This document shows, in pieces, positions 13,481-22,453 of a DNA stretch of 33,301 nt (its first letter is position 1; each line of letters opens with the position of its first letter). The stretch comes from Acidobacteriota bacterium. GTDB lineage: Bacteria > Acidobacteriota > Blastocatellia > Pyrinomonadales > Pyrinomonadaceae. Under the pieces are notes generated by a model that ran no database searches, had not been told where the DNA came from, and saw only the letters and a program-made list of their open reading frames with translations. The position numbers and the translations under genes were made by a program. The stretch is from assembly GCA_020200235.1 (NCBI GenBank), contig JAIVJC010000020.1:1-33301 (forward strand), written 5' to 3'.

Positions 13481-15874
13481 TCAGTCGGCGGAGGACGCAG
13501 CCGACGCTTCGGCGCGCAGTCGCGACGAGAGCGAGCCGCGCCAAACCTGTTCGAGCTCGTTGACTCCGGCATCGATCTCTTCCGCGCCGTTGACCTTGAC
13601 CGCCAGGCGTTCGCCGCCGACCGTGCCGAGCAGCGTGACGGGGCAGTTTAGCTCCTCGGCGATCTCATGCACGCGGTCGCCCGCTTCCGGGTCGAAGCTG
13701 ACGACGATGCGCGACGGCGACTCGGCGAAGAGGTAGGTCGCGACGGGGAGCGTCCCGGAGCAGAGCGCGAGATCGACGCCGACCGAGGGGCGGTTGAGCG
13801 TGGAGAAGCAGCTCTCGGCGACGGCGACGGCGAGCCCGCCGTCCGAGCAGTCGTGCGCCGAGCGCAGCAATCCTTCCGCGGCGAGCCTCAGGCAAGCCTC
13901 CTGCACGCGCTTTTCGAGTTCGAGCGAGAGCGCGGGCACGCGCCCCCGTGCGATCATCTCGTCGGTCGTTCGCCCCTCGACCGTCGCCGCGTACTCGCTG
14001 ATCGAGAGATCGTCTCGCGTCTCGCCGAGCAGCACGACCGTGTCGCCTTCCGCCTTGAAGCCCGGCTGGACGATGCGGCTCACCTCTTCGATCAGACCCA
14101 CCATGCCGATGACGGGCGTCGGCAAAATGCCGCGCCCCTCGGTCTCGTTGTAGAAGGAGACGTTGCCGGAGATGACCGGCGTGTCGAAGGCAAGACACGC
14201 CTCCGCCATCCCGTCGATCACTTCGGAGAACGCCCACATCACTTCGGGTCTTTCGGGCGAGGCGAAGTTCAGGCAGTTCGTCACGGCGAGGGGTCGCGCG
14301 CCGACGCAGACGACGTTGCGCGCCGCCTCCGCGACGACGAGCTTCGCGCCCTCGCGCGGGTCGGCGGCGCAGTAGCGACCGTTGCCGTCGAGACACATCG
14401 CGAGCGCGCGCCGCGTCTCCTTGATGCGCACGACCGCCGCGTCCGCGCCCGGCAGCACCGCCGTGTTCGTCCTCACCATGTGATCGTACTGGCGGTAGGC
14501 CCACTCCTTTGAAGCGACGTTGGGCGAGGCGAGCAGAAGGCGCAACGAGTCGGCGTGATCGCGCAGTCCGTTGTCAGTTGTCCGTCGTCCGTCGTCCGAC
14601 GTTTGGGTGCGCTGCTCGTCGTCGTCGAAGACGGGCGCGGTGGGCGGCGCGGGCGAGACGATGTCGATGCCGCCGCCGACCGCCACGTCCTTATCCTCCG
14701 AAGCTTCGCCTGCGTCTCGCCGTTTCGGCGCGCGCATCGGTCGCTCGTAGAGGGGCGCTTCGTCCGTCAAGTAACCGACGGGGATGTCGGCGACCGTGCC
14801 CTCGTGGCAGACGAGCTGCACGCGCGAGGTGTCCGTGACGCGACCGATGACGACGGCGTCGAGGTCCCAGTTCTTGAAGATGTCCACGACCTGCCGCTCC
14901 TGCCCCTTGTGCGCGACGATGAGCATCCGCTCCTGCGACTCCGAGAGCATGATCTCGTAAGCCGTCATCGCGGTCTCGCGCTGCGGCACGAGCGTGAGAT
15001 CGAGTTCTACACCAGTGCCCGCGCGCGCAGCCATCTCGCACGACGAAGAGGTGAGCCCCGCCGCGCCCATGTCCTGAATCCCCGCGACCGCGCCCGAGCG
15101 CATCGCTTCGAGGCAGGCTTCGAGCAGAAGTTTTTCGAGGAACGGATCGCCGACCTGCACGGTCGGGCGTTTCTCCAGAGCCTCTTCGTCGAACTCGGCG
15201 GACGCCATCGTCGCGCCGTGGATGCCGTCCCTGCCGGTCTTCGCGCCGACGTAGAGGACGGGGTTGCCGACTCCCGACGCGCGACCGAAGAAGATTTGAT
15301 CGCGGCGCACCAAGCCGAGCGCGAAGGCGTTGACGAGCGGGTTCAGCGCGTAGGCGTCGTCGAAGGCGACCTCGCCGCCGACGGTCGCGACGCCGAAGGC
15401 ATTGCCGTAGTGCGCGATCCCCGCGACCACGCCGTGGACGAGCGAGCGGTTGCGCGCGCCGTGCTTCCGGTGATCGAGCGAGCCGAAACGCAGAGAGTTC
15501 ATCGAGGCGACGGGGCGCGCGCCCATCGTGAAGATGTCGCGCAGGATGCCGCCCACGCCGGTCGCCGCGCCCTGGAACGGCTCGATGAACGAGGGGTGGT
15601 TGTGCGACTCGACCTTGAACGCCGCGCACCAGCCGTCGCCCACGTCCACCACCCCTGCGTTCTCGCCGGGGGGCACGACGACGCGCGCGTTCCTCGTCGG
15701 GAGTCGCTTGAGGTGCGTGCGCGAAGACTTGTAGGAGCAGTGCTCCGACCACATCACGGAGAAGACGCCCAGCTCGACGAGCGTGGGCTCCCTGCCCATC
15801 AGCGACTTGATGCGTTCGTACTCTTGCGGCGTGAGGTTGTGTGCGGCGACCTGTTCGGGTGTGATCAGTTCCAT
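13481..15874 (-). CDS. purL: Phosphoribosylformylglycinamidine synthase, large subunit PurL
   Basis: Catalyses the ATP-dependent conversion of FGAR to FGAM with ammonia from PurQ; PurS bridges the complex. The 797-residue small-type PurL shows [14 protein letters not shown] with the catalytic His, then [19 protein letters not shown] and [12 protein letters not shown]. The second half has [33 protein letters not shown] and [15 protein letters not shown]. The linker between the halves (about 395-445) is long and low-complexity and contains five tandem 7-base repeats (residues 425-437). I chose the ATG at 15874 by family alignment (MELITPEQV); a GTG at 15931 with AAAGGGG right before it is an alternative. 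It is separated from purQ and purS by more than 6 kb. Confidence 0.94.
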   Translation of the reverse strand: MELITPEQVAAHNLTPQEYERIKSLMGREPTLVELGVFSVMWSEHCSYKSSRTHLKRLPTRNARVVVPPGENAGVVDVGDGWCAAFKVESHNHPSFIEPFQGAATGVGGILRDIFTMGARPVASMNSLRFGSLDHRKHGARNRSLVHGVVAGIAHYGNAFGVATVGGEVAFDDAYALNPLVNAFALGLVRRDQIFFGRASGVGNPVLYVGAKTGRDGIHGATMASAEFDEEALEKRPTVQVGDPFLEKLLLEACLEAMRSGAVAGIQDMGAAGLTSSSCEMAARAGTGVELDLTLVPQRETAMTAYEIMLSESQERMLIVAHKGQERQVVDIFKNWDLDAVVIGRVTDTSRVQLVCHEGTVADIPVGYLTDEAPLYERPMRAPKRRDAGEASEDKDVAVGGGIDIVSPAPPTAPVFDDDEQRTQTSDDGRRTTDNGLRDHADSLRLLLASPNVASKEWAYRQYDHMVRTNTAVLPGADAAVVRIKETRRALAMCLDGNGRYCAADPREGAKLVVAEAARNVVCVGARPLAVTNCLNFASPERPEVMWAFSEVIDGMAEACLAFDTPVISGNVSFYNETEGRGILPTPVIGMVGLIEEVSRIVQPGFKAEGDTVVLLGETRDDLSISEYAATVEGRTTDEMIARGRVPALSLELEKRVQEACLRLAAEGLLRSAHDCSDGGLAVAVAESCFSTLNRPSVGVDLALCSGTLPVATYLFAESPSRIVVSFDPEAGDRVHEIAEELNCPVTLLGTVGGERLAVKVNGAEEIDAGVNELEQVWRGSLSSRLRAEASAASSAD
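14566..14600. repeat. Five heptamers inside purL (GTCCGTY units)
   Basis: Plus-strand units gtccgtt, gtcagtt, gtccgtc, gtccgtc and gtccgac run without a gap. They encode the hydrophilic peptide [12 protein letters not shown] in the PurL linker. They share the 7-base period of the intergenic elements in this window but differ in unit sequence. Confidence 0.85.
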
Positions 15875-15951
15875 GCAATAAAGCGTGCGGCGAGAGTTGC
15901 GAAAGAACGGGAAAGAATAAGCCTTCCGCACCCCTTTGTCACCCGCTGAGG

Positions 15952-16033
15952 AAACGATGAAGTAGGAACGATGAACGATGAAGTTAAAACCTTTGTCTTC
16001 ACTTCATCGTTCGTCGTTCCTACTTCATCGTTT
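15952..16033. repeat. Heptamer-repeat inverted repeat, site C
   Basis: Two 33-base arms (15952-15984 and 16001-16033) are complementary except for one position, around a 16-base loop. They contain GAACGAT/GATGAAC heptamers. The element starts at the base immediately after the TGA stop of the TlpA-like gene (16034-16036) and lies upstream of purL. It could be a strong terminator or RNA-stabilising hairpin. Confidence 0.88.
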
Positions 16034-16729
16034 TCAGTTGGCGAGAACTTTGTCGAGCTCGGCGCGCAGCTCTTTCGGATCGACGCGGCCGAAGTGTTTG
16101 AAGACGATCCTGCCGGCGCGGTCGAAGAGGAACGTGGCGGGCATGTCGCCGCCCCACGTCGTGTCGACCGTGTTGATGACTACTTCCATGTCGGGCACGT
16201 TCAGGAGGTAGGCGGGCATCGTCGCCTTCATCCGGCTCAAAAACTTCGGCACGCCCGTCTTAATCTCTGAGACCTCGTCGCCGGAGATGACGACGATGTC
16301 GAGCCCGCGATCTTTGTAGTCGTTATTGACTTTGACGAGATCGGGAAATTCCTCGCGGCACGGGTCGCACCACGTCGCCCAGAAGTTGACGAGCAGCGGG
16401 CGCGCCTTCGCCGGATCGTCGCCGCGCGCGAGGACTTTCTTCAACCCTTCGAGATCGATTTCGGCGACGGCGGGCAGCGAGACGCCGGGCGGGACTGAGT
16501 CGGTGCCATAACCCACCGGACTGGGGCCGGTCGAATAGACCCTGTGCGAGCGTCGTTTATTTTCCCTGCGGGGTTTGCGACGCGCCGACCTCGCGCGCGG
16601 TCGTGTGTTAACGCCGTCGGCGTGCGCGGCGCGTGCGTACTGGGACGGAGCGCGCCGCGCCGCCGGCGCCGGGACGGCGGCGAAGAGGCAGAGGCTCAAC
16701 GCGAGCGCGAGTGTCGGGAGTCGTCTCAT
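16034..16729 (-). CDS. TlpA-like thiol-disulfide oxidoreductase
   Basis: A 231-residue exported thioredoxin-fold protein. It has an N-terminal signal peptide (MRRLPTLALALSLCLFAAVPAPAA), a basic Arg-rich linker (about 25-65) and a thioredoxin domain with the redox motif WATWCDPC (C121, C124). Further family segments are GLDIVVISGDE and GGDMPATFLFDRAGRIV, with the cis-Pro in MPATF. It probably reduces or exchanges disulfides in the periplasm, for example in cytochrome c maturation. The ATG at 16729 overlaps the stop of the upstream gene (TGATG), so the two genes are translationally coupled. Confidence 0.9.
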   Translation of the reverse strand: MRRLPTLALALSLCLFAAVPAPAARRAPSQYARAAHADGVNTRPRARSARRKPRRENKRRSHRVYSTGPSPVGYGTDSVPPGVSLPAVAEIDLEGLKKVLARGDDPAKARPLLVNFWATWCDPCREEFPDLVKVNNDYKDRGLDIVVISGDEVSEIKTGVPKFLSRMKATMPAYLLNVPDMEVVINTVDTTWGGDMPATFLFDRAGRIVFKHFGRVDPKELRAELDKVLAN

Positions 16730-17337
16730 CACATCGCGCCGACGCGCTTGATCGCGCAGCCGAAGGCTTTCACGTCGGCGCGCTCGACCGGCTTGCCCCC
16801 GAGGACGGCGTCGATGGCGTTGCGCAGGTGGTTGGCGTTGACCATCAAGGGGTTCTGCGCGTTGTCGATCGCGCCGTGGTAGACGAGCCTGCCGGAGGCG
16901 TCGAGCAGGAAGGCTTCGGGCGTGTGCCCCGCGCCGAGCCGGTCGGCGATTCTGTTGTCCTTGTCCTTGAGGATGACGAAGGCGAGCCCCTTCTCCTTAG
17001 CGTGCGCCCGGATGTCGTCCGCAGACTCGGTCGCGTTCGCGTTGATGCCGACGACCGAGACGCCGCGCCCGCGGTAGTCCTCGGACAGCTTCTGCATCCG
17101 CTCGTTGTAGGCGTTCGAGACGGGGCAGCGCGTGGAGACGAAGATCAGCACCGTCCCGTTCTTGCCCTTGAGCGAAGAGAGGGCGTGCTCGCGCCCCTCG
17201 GCGTCCGCGAGCTTGAAGTCTCCGACCGCAGTGCCGATGGCGGCGGGGGTCACGACTTTCACGTCGGCGCGCGCGGGCGCGGCGTAAGCGGCGAGCGCGA
17301 GGGCAATCAAGGCGGCGAGCGCGTAAAACTTTTTCAT
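16729..17337 (-). CDS. Exported redoxin (AhpC/TSA-type thioredoxin-fold protein)
   Basis: A 202-residue protein with a signal peptide (MKKFYALAALIALALAAYAAPARA) and a redoxin domain. The active-site region is LIFVSTRCPVSNAYNERM with a single Cys71; the usual second Cys of CxxC is Ser. A second Cys sits near the C-terminus (AFGCAIKR) and could pair with Cys71. Later segments, TPEAFLLDASGRLVYHGAIDN, fit this family. GGAG lies 7 bases before the ATG. It overlaps the TlpA-like gene by one base, so the two likely work together in periplasmic thiol chemistry or peroxide removal. The substrate is not predictable from sequence. Confidence 0.86.
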   Translation of the reverse strand: MKKFYALAALIALALAAYAAPARADVKVVTPAAIGTAVGDFKLADAEGREHALSSLKGKNGTVLIFVSTRCPVSNAYNERMQKLSEDYRGRGVSVVGINANATESADDIRAHAKEKGLAFVILKDKDNRIADRLGAGHTPEAFLLDASGRLVYHGAIDNAQNPLMVNANHLRNAIDAVLGGKPVERADVKAFGCAIKRVGAM

Positions 17338-17390
17338 CACATCACTCCTTATTCGATCTTCGCGGGGAGGACGAAAGATTAGCACAAAAA

Positions 17391-17515
17391 AGTACTGAGT
17401 ACTGAGTACTGAGTACTGAGATAAGAAGCATTTTCTGTTCTTTAGTTTAGCTAGCAGCTAATAGCTAATAGCTAATTGCTGCTTTACTCATCACTCATCA
17501 CCCATCACTCATCAC
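17391..17515. repeat. Composite heptamer cluster, site E
   Basis: Three different 7-base tandem arrays stand close together: AGTACTG x4 (17391-17418), AGCTAAT x3 (17456-17476) and TCATCAC-type x4 (17488-17515, one unit CCATCAC). The AGCTAAT array is bounded by agcagc and gctgct, giving a short hairpin. The last array overlaps the 3' end of the SRA-like gene and contains its stop codon. Confidence 0.88.
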
Positions 17516-17995
17516 TCTCTTGAGCGTGAACCGCCAGAGCATGCGCTTCTCCGCCGGGTCGAACTCGTGGCGGGCTGCCGCGACGCGCCAGAAGCCGGCG
17601 TGCTGCCAGCGGCCCGCGGCGAGCTTGTTGAAGAGTGGGACGCTGTGACCGCTCTCGATGGCGGCGAGCAGGGCGCGGTTCGCGGGGGTGAGGTGCTGAT
17701 CGCCTCGGCGTCCCGCGCCGGTGTAGTGGACGGTGTCGGCGTCCGCGTCGTCTCGCCGGTCGGGGTAGCAGGGGTTGATGCGGCCGAAGTCCGTGAGGAG
17801 AGAAATCAAACGACCCTCCCGCTGATAGACGCCGTTGCGAATCTTGTGCGTGCGCTGCACCTCGGCCCAGGTGAGTACGCCGCCGTCTCGGCGCGGGGCG
17901 GGTTGGGCGTCGTGCCGATCGGAGGCTCCCTCGAACTCTCGGGATGCACGTCGGCGCCCGGCGCGTCCGCCGCGCGGGGAGCCCCCGCCAGTCAT
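17498..17995 (-). CDS. Stand-alone SRA/YDG-like domain protein
   Basis: A 165-residue protein. Residues about 60-160 resemble the SRA (SET and RING-associated) fold, which binds modified bases such as 5-methylcytosine. The hallmarks are YTGAGRRGDQHLTPANRALLAAIESG (like the family's YTG.G..GDQ.L...N.AL) and a later GFWRV where YDGLY.V is usual. The first 55 residues are Arg/Gly-rich and not conserved. No nuclease motif is present, although bacterial SRA domains are often fused to HNH nucleases. The ATG at 17995 overlaps the kinase stop by ATGA, so translation is coupled to the kinase. Its last codons (VMSDG) are read from a heptamer repeat. The family call rests on recalled motif patterns, not on a search. 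Confidence 0.6.
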   Translation of the reverse strand: MTGGGSPRGGRAGRRRASREFEGASDRHDAQPAPRRDGGVLTWAEVQRTHKIRNGVYQREGRLISLLTDFGRINPCYPDRRDDADADTVHYTGAGRRGDQHLTPANRALLAAIESGHSVPLFNKLAAGRWQHAGFWRVAAARHEFDPAEKRMLWRFTLKRVMSDG

Positions 17996-20900
17996 CTGAA
18001 ATTTTCCACGAGCATGATCTCGTAGTCGTTCTGATCCATTTGCGAGTAGAGCACCCACAGCCCGTCGGGCGAGACGGCTAACCTGGAGCCGAGCGCCGCG
18101 CCGGATTTCGCCGGGTCGAGCGTGACGAGGGTGGTCACCTGGCGGCTGGCGAAGTTATAGAATTTTATGGTGGGCGCGGTCGGGAATGCGGGGTCGAAAA
18201 AGCAGACGCCTCCGGGGGTGATGAACATCGTGCCCGTCGTCCCCTGATCGAAGACGCGCTCCTCCTCGCCGCCCGCGAGGGGGAGCCTCCACGCGCCGGT
18301 CGCGCTGCTTTTGTTCGTGGGCAGCGCGTTGCGCCGGCTGTAATAAAGAAACTCGTCCGTCGCCGACAGCGTCCCGAAGCCGCCGCCCTTCGTTACCTGC
18401 ACCGGCTCCCCGCCCCCGGCGGGCATCTTCCATATCTGCCAGTCGCCGCCGCGATCCGAGCCGAAGTAGAGCCATTGCCCGTCCGTAGACCAGACGGGCA
18501 TGATGTCGGCGGCCTTCTCCGACGTGAGGCGGCGCACCGCGCCGCCGTCCGCGCCGACGACGTAGACGTCGCTGTTGTCGGTCGGTCGCGCGTCGAAGGC
18601 GATCCGCTGACCATCGGGCGACCAGCGCGGCGAGCCGGTCTGCCCGTTGTCGAAGCGGGTTAACTGGGCGGGGCTCCCGCCTTCGGCGTCGCAGGTCCAG
18701 ATTTCGAGGTTGCCGGAACGGTCGGAGGCGAAGGCGATGCGCTGACCGTCAGGCGAGTAGCGGGGTGACCCCTCGCCCCGCGTCGATGCGACGTGTCGTG
18801 TCGGCGGGGCGTCTCTGTTTGCCGCGTTCGGACCCGGTGCGCGCCAGATGTTGTAATCCAGTTTTCGATAAAGGTACGCCAGGTGATCTCCCCGGCGGGA
18901 GATGGTCGGCGCGAAAGTGTTCTCCCCGATCCCCGGCATCGGCTCCGGCGTGCCCCCGGCGACCGAGACCCTCCACAAGCCGAAAAGTCCGCCGCGCCGC
19001 GACGAGAAGATGATCTCGCGCCCGTCCGCCGTCCAGTCGAGCCCGCTCGCGCTGATCTCGCGCCCGTCGGTGGTCACCGCGCGGGGCTCGCCCCCGGCCG
19101 CGGGCACGACGTAGATGTCGTCCACGGCGGTACTGCGGGATCGGGTGAACGCCACCCACCGCCCGTCCGGGGAGAAGCGCGGCACGAGGTCGCCTCCTGA
19201 CTGCGGGAGAGACGTTGTCAGCCTGCGCCTTTCGCCCGTCTCTAAAGAGATGAGGAAGATAGAGGTCGGACCGCTCGGCAGGTCGGAGTCCGTGATCGCC
19301 ATCTCCTTACCGTCCGGCGACCATGCGGCAGACAAATAGAACGCGCCGGTGCTCGTCAGACTCACGAGCTTGCGCTCCGATCCGCCGAGGGACGGGACCG
19401 TCATCAGGCTGTTGCCCTCCGGGGCGTAACGAATGAAGGCGACGTGGCGCCCGTCGGGCGACCAGGCGGGGCTCATGTCGCGCGCCGGATTCGTCGTGAG
19501 GCGCAGCGGCGTCCCTTCGCCGATGAGCTTGACGTAAATGTCGAGGGTGTCGTTGCCGACGCCCGTCCAGGCGAAGGCGATCTGCTGTCCGTCGGGGGAT
19601 AGGGCGGGATCAGCTTTGCCGCCGGCGAAGCTCGTGAGCGGGGTGATCTTCCAGGCGGCCGCCGGAGGCTTGGAGCCGCCCGTGCCGCGCAGTTTGTACA
19701 GGCCGAAGCCGACGACCGCCAGGGCGACGGCGAGCGACGTGGCGACGAGCAGCGCCCTCTTACCGCCGCGCGCCGCTACTACGGCGGGCGCCGGCCGCGT
19801 CGCCGCGTCGCTCGCGCCCCCGTCCGTCGTCCGAGCCACCGTTTCGTCCGTGAGTGCGGCCGGCCGGGCGTGAACGGCCGCGGAAACCTCCGCAGGTTCG
19901 GGCGGCGCGCTGCGCTCGATCTCCGCCCGGACTTCGAGCTTCTGACGGAGTCGCTTCAGATCAACGAGCAGGTCCTTCGCCGACTGGTAGCGCTCCTCGC
20001 GCTCCTTCGCCAGCGTCTTCGAGACGATCTCCTCCAGACGCTCCGGCACCCCTGGAGCGTAGCGCGCGAGCGGCGCGGCCGGCTCTGTCGAGAGGATCGA
20101 GGTGAGCACGTCATTCGCGCTGCCGCCGTGGAACGGCGCGCAGCCCGCGATCATCTCGTAGAGCAGCGCGCCGAGGCTCCACACGTCCGTGCGCTCGTCC
20201 ACGTCCGCGCCGCGCGCCTGCTCCGGCGACATGTAGGCGACCGTCCCCATCACGACGCCGGGGCTCGTACTGACGAGAGACCACCCGCCGGCTTCCCGTG
20301 CGGCGGCGCGGGCGCCCGCGCCGCGCTCCGTCAACTTGGCGAGACCGAAGTCGACGACTTTGACATAGCCGTCGGCGCGCACCATCACGTTCTCCGGCTT
20401 GATGTCGCGGTGGACGACGCCCGCGCCGTGCGCCGCCGCGAGCGCCGACGCCACCTGGATCGAGAGGTCGAGGGCTTCGCCGACGGGCAGTCGCCCGCGC
20501 GCGATGCGGCGGCGGAGCGTCTCGCCTTCGATCAGCTCGGTCGCGATGTAGTTGCGCTCGCCTTCCTCCCCGATCTCGTGGATGGTGAGGATGTTCGGGT
20601 GGTTGAGAGACGACGCGGCGCGCGCCTCCTGCTTGAAGCGGCGGAGGCGATCCGCGTCGCGCACGAAGGAGTCCGCAAGGAGTTTGAGTGCGACCTCGCG
20701 CCCGAGCCGTTCGTCGAGCGCGCGGTAGACCTTACCCATGCCGCCCTCGCCGACGACGCCGACGATGCGGTAATGGCCGAGCCGCCGCCCCTCGGTCAGC
20801 GCCGGCACGCGCTCGTCCGCGAGGATCGCGGTGGCGGCTTCGTAAGCCGGGGCGTCGAGGAACTCGCCCGACTCCTCGTGCGCCGCGATCAGAGCCTCGA

Positions 20901-21024
20901 CCTCGCGGCGCAGCCCAGCGTCGCCGGCGCACGCCGCGTCGAGAAATGCCGCGCGCGCCGCCCCCTCGCGCTCGAGCGCGTCGTGGAAGAGCGACTTGGT
21001 CTTTTGCCACCGCCCGACGTCCAT
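17992..21024 (-). CDS. Ser/Thr protein kinase with TolB-like beta-propeller
   Basis: A 1010-residue transmembrane kinase. The N-terminal 80 residues (RWQKTKSLFHDALE, then CAGDAGLRREVEALIAAHE) are typical of acidobacterial kinases. The kinase domain (about 85-350) shows GEGGMGKVY (93-101), catalytic Lys114 in VALKLL, HRDIKPEN (205-212), DFG (225-227) and the GTVAYMSPEQARG activation segment. One membrane helix lies at about 424-445. The rest (about 455-1010) is a propeller of PD40/WD40-like repeats, with at least eight SPDG-type blades (SPDGQQIAF, SPDGRHVAF, SPDGKEMAI, SPDGRWVAF, SPDGQRIAF). The start is the ATG at 21024; a GTG at 21069 is possible. It follows the ECF sigma gene by about 100 bases, a pairing known for kinase-linked ECF groups. 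The propeller probably senses a periplasmic ligand. Confidence 0.93.
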   Translation of the reverse strand: MDVGRWQKTKSLFHDALEREGAARAAFLDAACAGDAGLRREVEALIAAHEESGEFLDAPAYEAATAILADERVPALTEGRRLGHYRIVGVVGEGGMGKVYRALDERLGREVALKLLADSFVRDADRLRRFKQEARAASSLNHPNILTIHEIGEEGERNYIATELIEGETLRRRIARGRLPVGEALDLSIQVASALAAAHGAGVVHRDIKPENVMVRADGYVKVVDFGLAKLTERGAGARAAAREAGGWSLVSTSPGVVMGTVAYMSPEQARGADVDERTDVWSLGALLYEMIAGCAPFHGGSANDVLTSILSTEPAAPLARYAPGVPERLEEIVSKTLAKEREERYQSAKDLLVDLKRLRQKLEVRAEIERSAPPEPAEVSAAVHARPAALTDETVARTTDGGASDAATRPAPAVVAARGGKRALLVATSLAVALAVVGFGLYKLRGTGGSKPPAAAWKITPLTSFAGGKADPALSPDGQQIAFAWTGVGNDTLDIYVKLIGEGTPLRLTTNPARDMSPAWSPDGRHVAFIRYAPEGNSLMTVPSLGGSERKLVSLTSTGAFYLSAAWSPDGKEMAITDSDLPSGPTSIFLISLETGERRRLTTSLPQSGGDLVPRFSPDGRWVAFTRSRSTAVDDIYVVPAAGGEPRAVTTDGREISASGLDWTADGREIIFSSRRGGLFGLWRVSVAGGTPEPMPGIGENTFAPTISRRGDHLAYLYRKLDYNIWRAPGPNAANRDAPPTRHVASTRGEGSPRYSPDGQRIAFASDRSGNLEIWTCDAEGGSPAQLTRFDNGQTGSPRWSPDGQRIAFDARPTDNSDVYVVGADGGAVRRLTSEKAADIMPVWSTDGQWLYFGSDRGGDWQIWKMPAGGGEPVQVTKGGGFGTLSATDEFLYYSRRNALPTNKSSATGAWRLPLAGGEEERVFDQGTTGTMFITPGGVCFFDPAFPTAPTIKFYNFASRQVTTLVTLDPAKSGAALGSRLAVSPDGLWVLYSQMDQNDYEIMLVENFR

Positions 21025-21126
21025 CGAGAGCAGCCTCGCCTTCTGAAGTTGTACGCGCGCGATCTTCACGACTGTTAACGCGCGTTCCGTGCGCCGCGCC
21101 CCTCAGGGGGCGCGGCGCGTGATCGT

Positions 21127-21696
21127 TCAGGTCAGCCTGCCGCGCAGCCACGCGCGCGCCATCTTCCATTCTCGTTCGACCGTCGCGTGCCCGACGCCGA
21201 GCGCTTCGGCCGTCTCCTCGATGGAGAGCCCGCCGAAGAATCGAAGCTCGACGACGCGCTCCTGCTGCGGATCGATCTTCGCCAGCTCTTCGAGGGCTTC
21301 GTGGACGGCGAGGAGATCGGCGTCCGGCTGTAAGCCCACGCCGTCCGCGTGACAGAGGGAGACGGAGAACTGCGTGCCACCGCGCTTCTGCGCGCGCCGC
21401 GCGCGTGCGTGATCGACGAGGACGCGGCGCATGAGTTGTGCCGCGACGCCGAAGAACTGCGCGCGGTTCTGCCAGCGCGCGCCGCGCTGATCGATCATGC
21501 GCAGGTAAGCCTCGTTGACGAGCGCCGTCGGCTGCAAGGTGTGGTCGGCGCGCTCGCGCCGCATGTAAGCGCGCGCGAGCCGCCGCAGCTCCTGCTCGAC
21601 GAGCGGCAGCAACTCGCCGAGCGCCGCCTCGTCGCCCCCGCGCCAGCGTTCCAGCAGTTGGGTCACGCCCTGCGGCGATCCGCCCTCGTCAGTCAT
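21127..21696 (-). CDS. ECF-type sigma factor, kinase-associated (TIGR02999-like)
   Basis: A 189-residue RNA polymerase sigma factor of the ECF type common in Acidobacteriota and Planctomycetota. Hallmarks are the N-terminal VTQLLERWRGGDEAALGELLPLVEQELRRLA, the TLQPTALVNEAYLRM segment, FFGVAAQLMRRVLVDHARARRAQKRGG, and region 4 with VELRFFGGLSIEETAEALGVGHATVEREWKMARAWL. The start is the ATG at 21696 with AGGGAT a few bases upstream. No anti-sigma is adjacent. Instead a Ser/Thr kinase follows on the same strand, which suggests control by phosphorylation, as proposed for STK-associated ECF groups; that link is an inference here. Confidence 0.92.
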   Translation of the reverse strand: MTDEGGSPQGVTQLLERWRGGDEAALGELLPLVEQELRRLARAYMRRERADHTLQPTALVNEAYLRMIDQRGARWQNRAQFFGVAAQLMRRVLVDHARARRAQKRGGTQFSVSLCHADGVGLQPDADLLAVHEALEELAKIDPQQERVVELRFFGGLSIEETAEALGVGHATVEREWKMARAWLRGRLT

Positions 21697-21910
21697 TCAC
21701 TTATCCCTACTCGGTGGGCACTTTCGAATCGCCGAAGCGGCACGCGTCCGCCCGGGATCGGGGCGGCGGCAATCTTAGCACCTTTCCGGCGGGCGGCTGA
21801 GGGGATTCGCCGGACTCCTGCGCGTTAACGGTTGGAGAGCTCAGAGGGGCGCGGGGCGGCGCGAACATCTCGCCCGACCTGTCCCGCCCAACATCCGAAG
21901 GAGGAAGAAG

Positions 21911-22453
21911 ATGATGAAAAAACAGATTCTCAGAGCGTCCAGGGTTATCGGAGTCGTCGCGGCGTTGGCACTCTCGTGCGCGGTTCGAGAGGCGCGGGCT
22001 CAGTCGCCCGTCAGCCTGCGCGCCGACATCCCTTTCGATTTCTATCTCGGCGACAAGAAATTGCCTGCCGGCACTTACACGCTGACGCGCCTGCTGGACG
22101 ACTCGAACCGCGTGCTCGTGCTGCGCGACTCCGAGGCCAAGAAGGCGACGATCGGCACGACCGAACGCGTCGAAGGGGGCAAAGCCAAGCGACGCCCGGC
22201 GCTGGTCTTCCACCGGTACGGCGACCAGTACATCCTCAAACAGGTCTGGGCGGCCGGCGAGAGGGAAGTCTATGAGTTCGGCAGGGGCGGGCGCGAGCGC
22301 TCGCTGGCGCGGGCGGCGACGGAGAGGCATTTGCGGGGGGAGATAGCGGCGAACCCCATCACGTTGCGCGCGCGGTTGCAGACGCCGGCGACGGAATCGC
22401 GCGAGCCGTTCGGGTTCGACTCGTCGGTCACGTCGCCCGCCGCGTCGCAGTAG
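21911..22453 (+). CDS. Secreted hypothetical protein; 3' end fused into purQ antisense
   Basis: A 180-residue protein with a clear signal peptide ([20 protein letters not shown]). Residues 38-62 ([23 protein letters not shown]) form a pattern I associate with small secreted acidobacterial proteins of unknown function. Residues to about 148, ending in the Arg-rich [23 protein letters not shown], look native. From about 149 the frame runs antisense to conserved purQ codons, so the natural end appears lost. GGAGGAAGAAG precedes the ATG. It overlaps purQ tail-to-tail by 184 bases. Possible start: the first or second ATG. Confidence 0.75.
   Translation: MMKKQILRASRVIGVVAALALSCAVREARAQSPVSLRADIPFDFYLGDKKLPAGTYTLTRLLDDSNRVLVLRDSEAKKATIGTTERVEGGKAKRRPALVFHRYGDQYILKQVWAAGEREVYEFGRGGRERSLARAATERHLRGEIAANPITLRARLQTPATESREPFGFDSSVTSPAASQ

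Noticed and set aside
17391-17515. CRISPR array
   Set aside because: Units are 7 bases with no spacers and no cas genes nearby.
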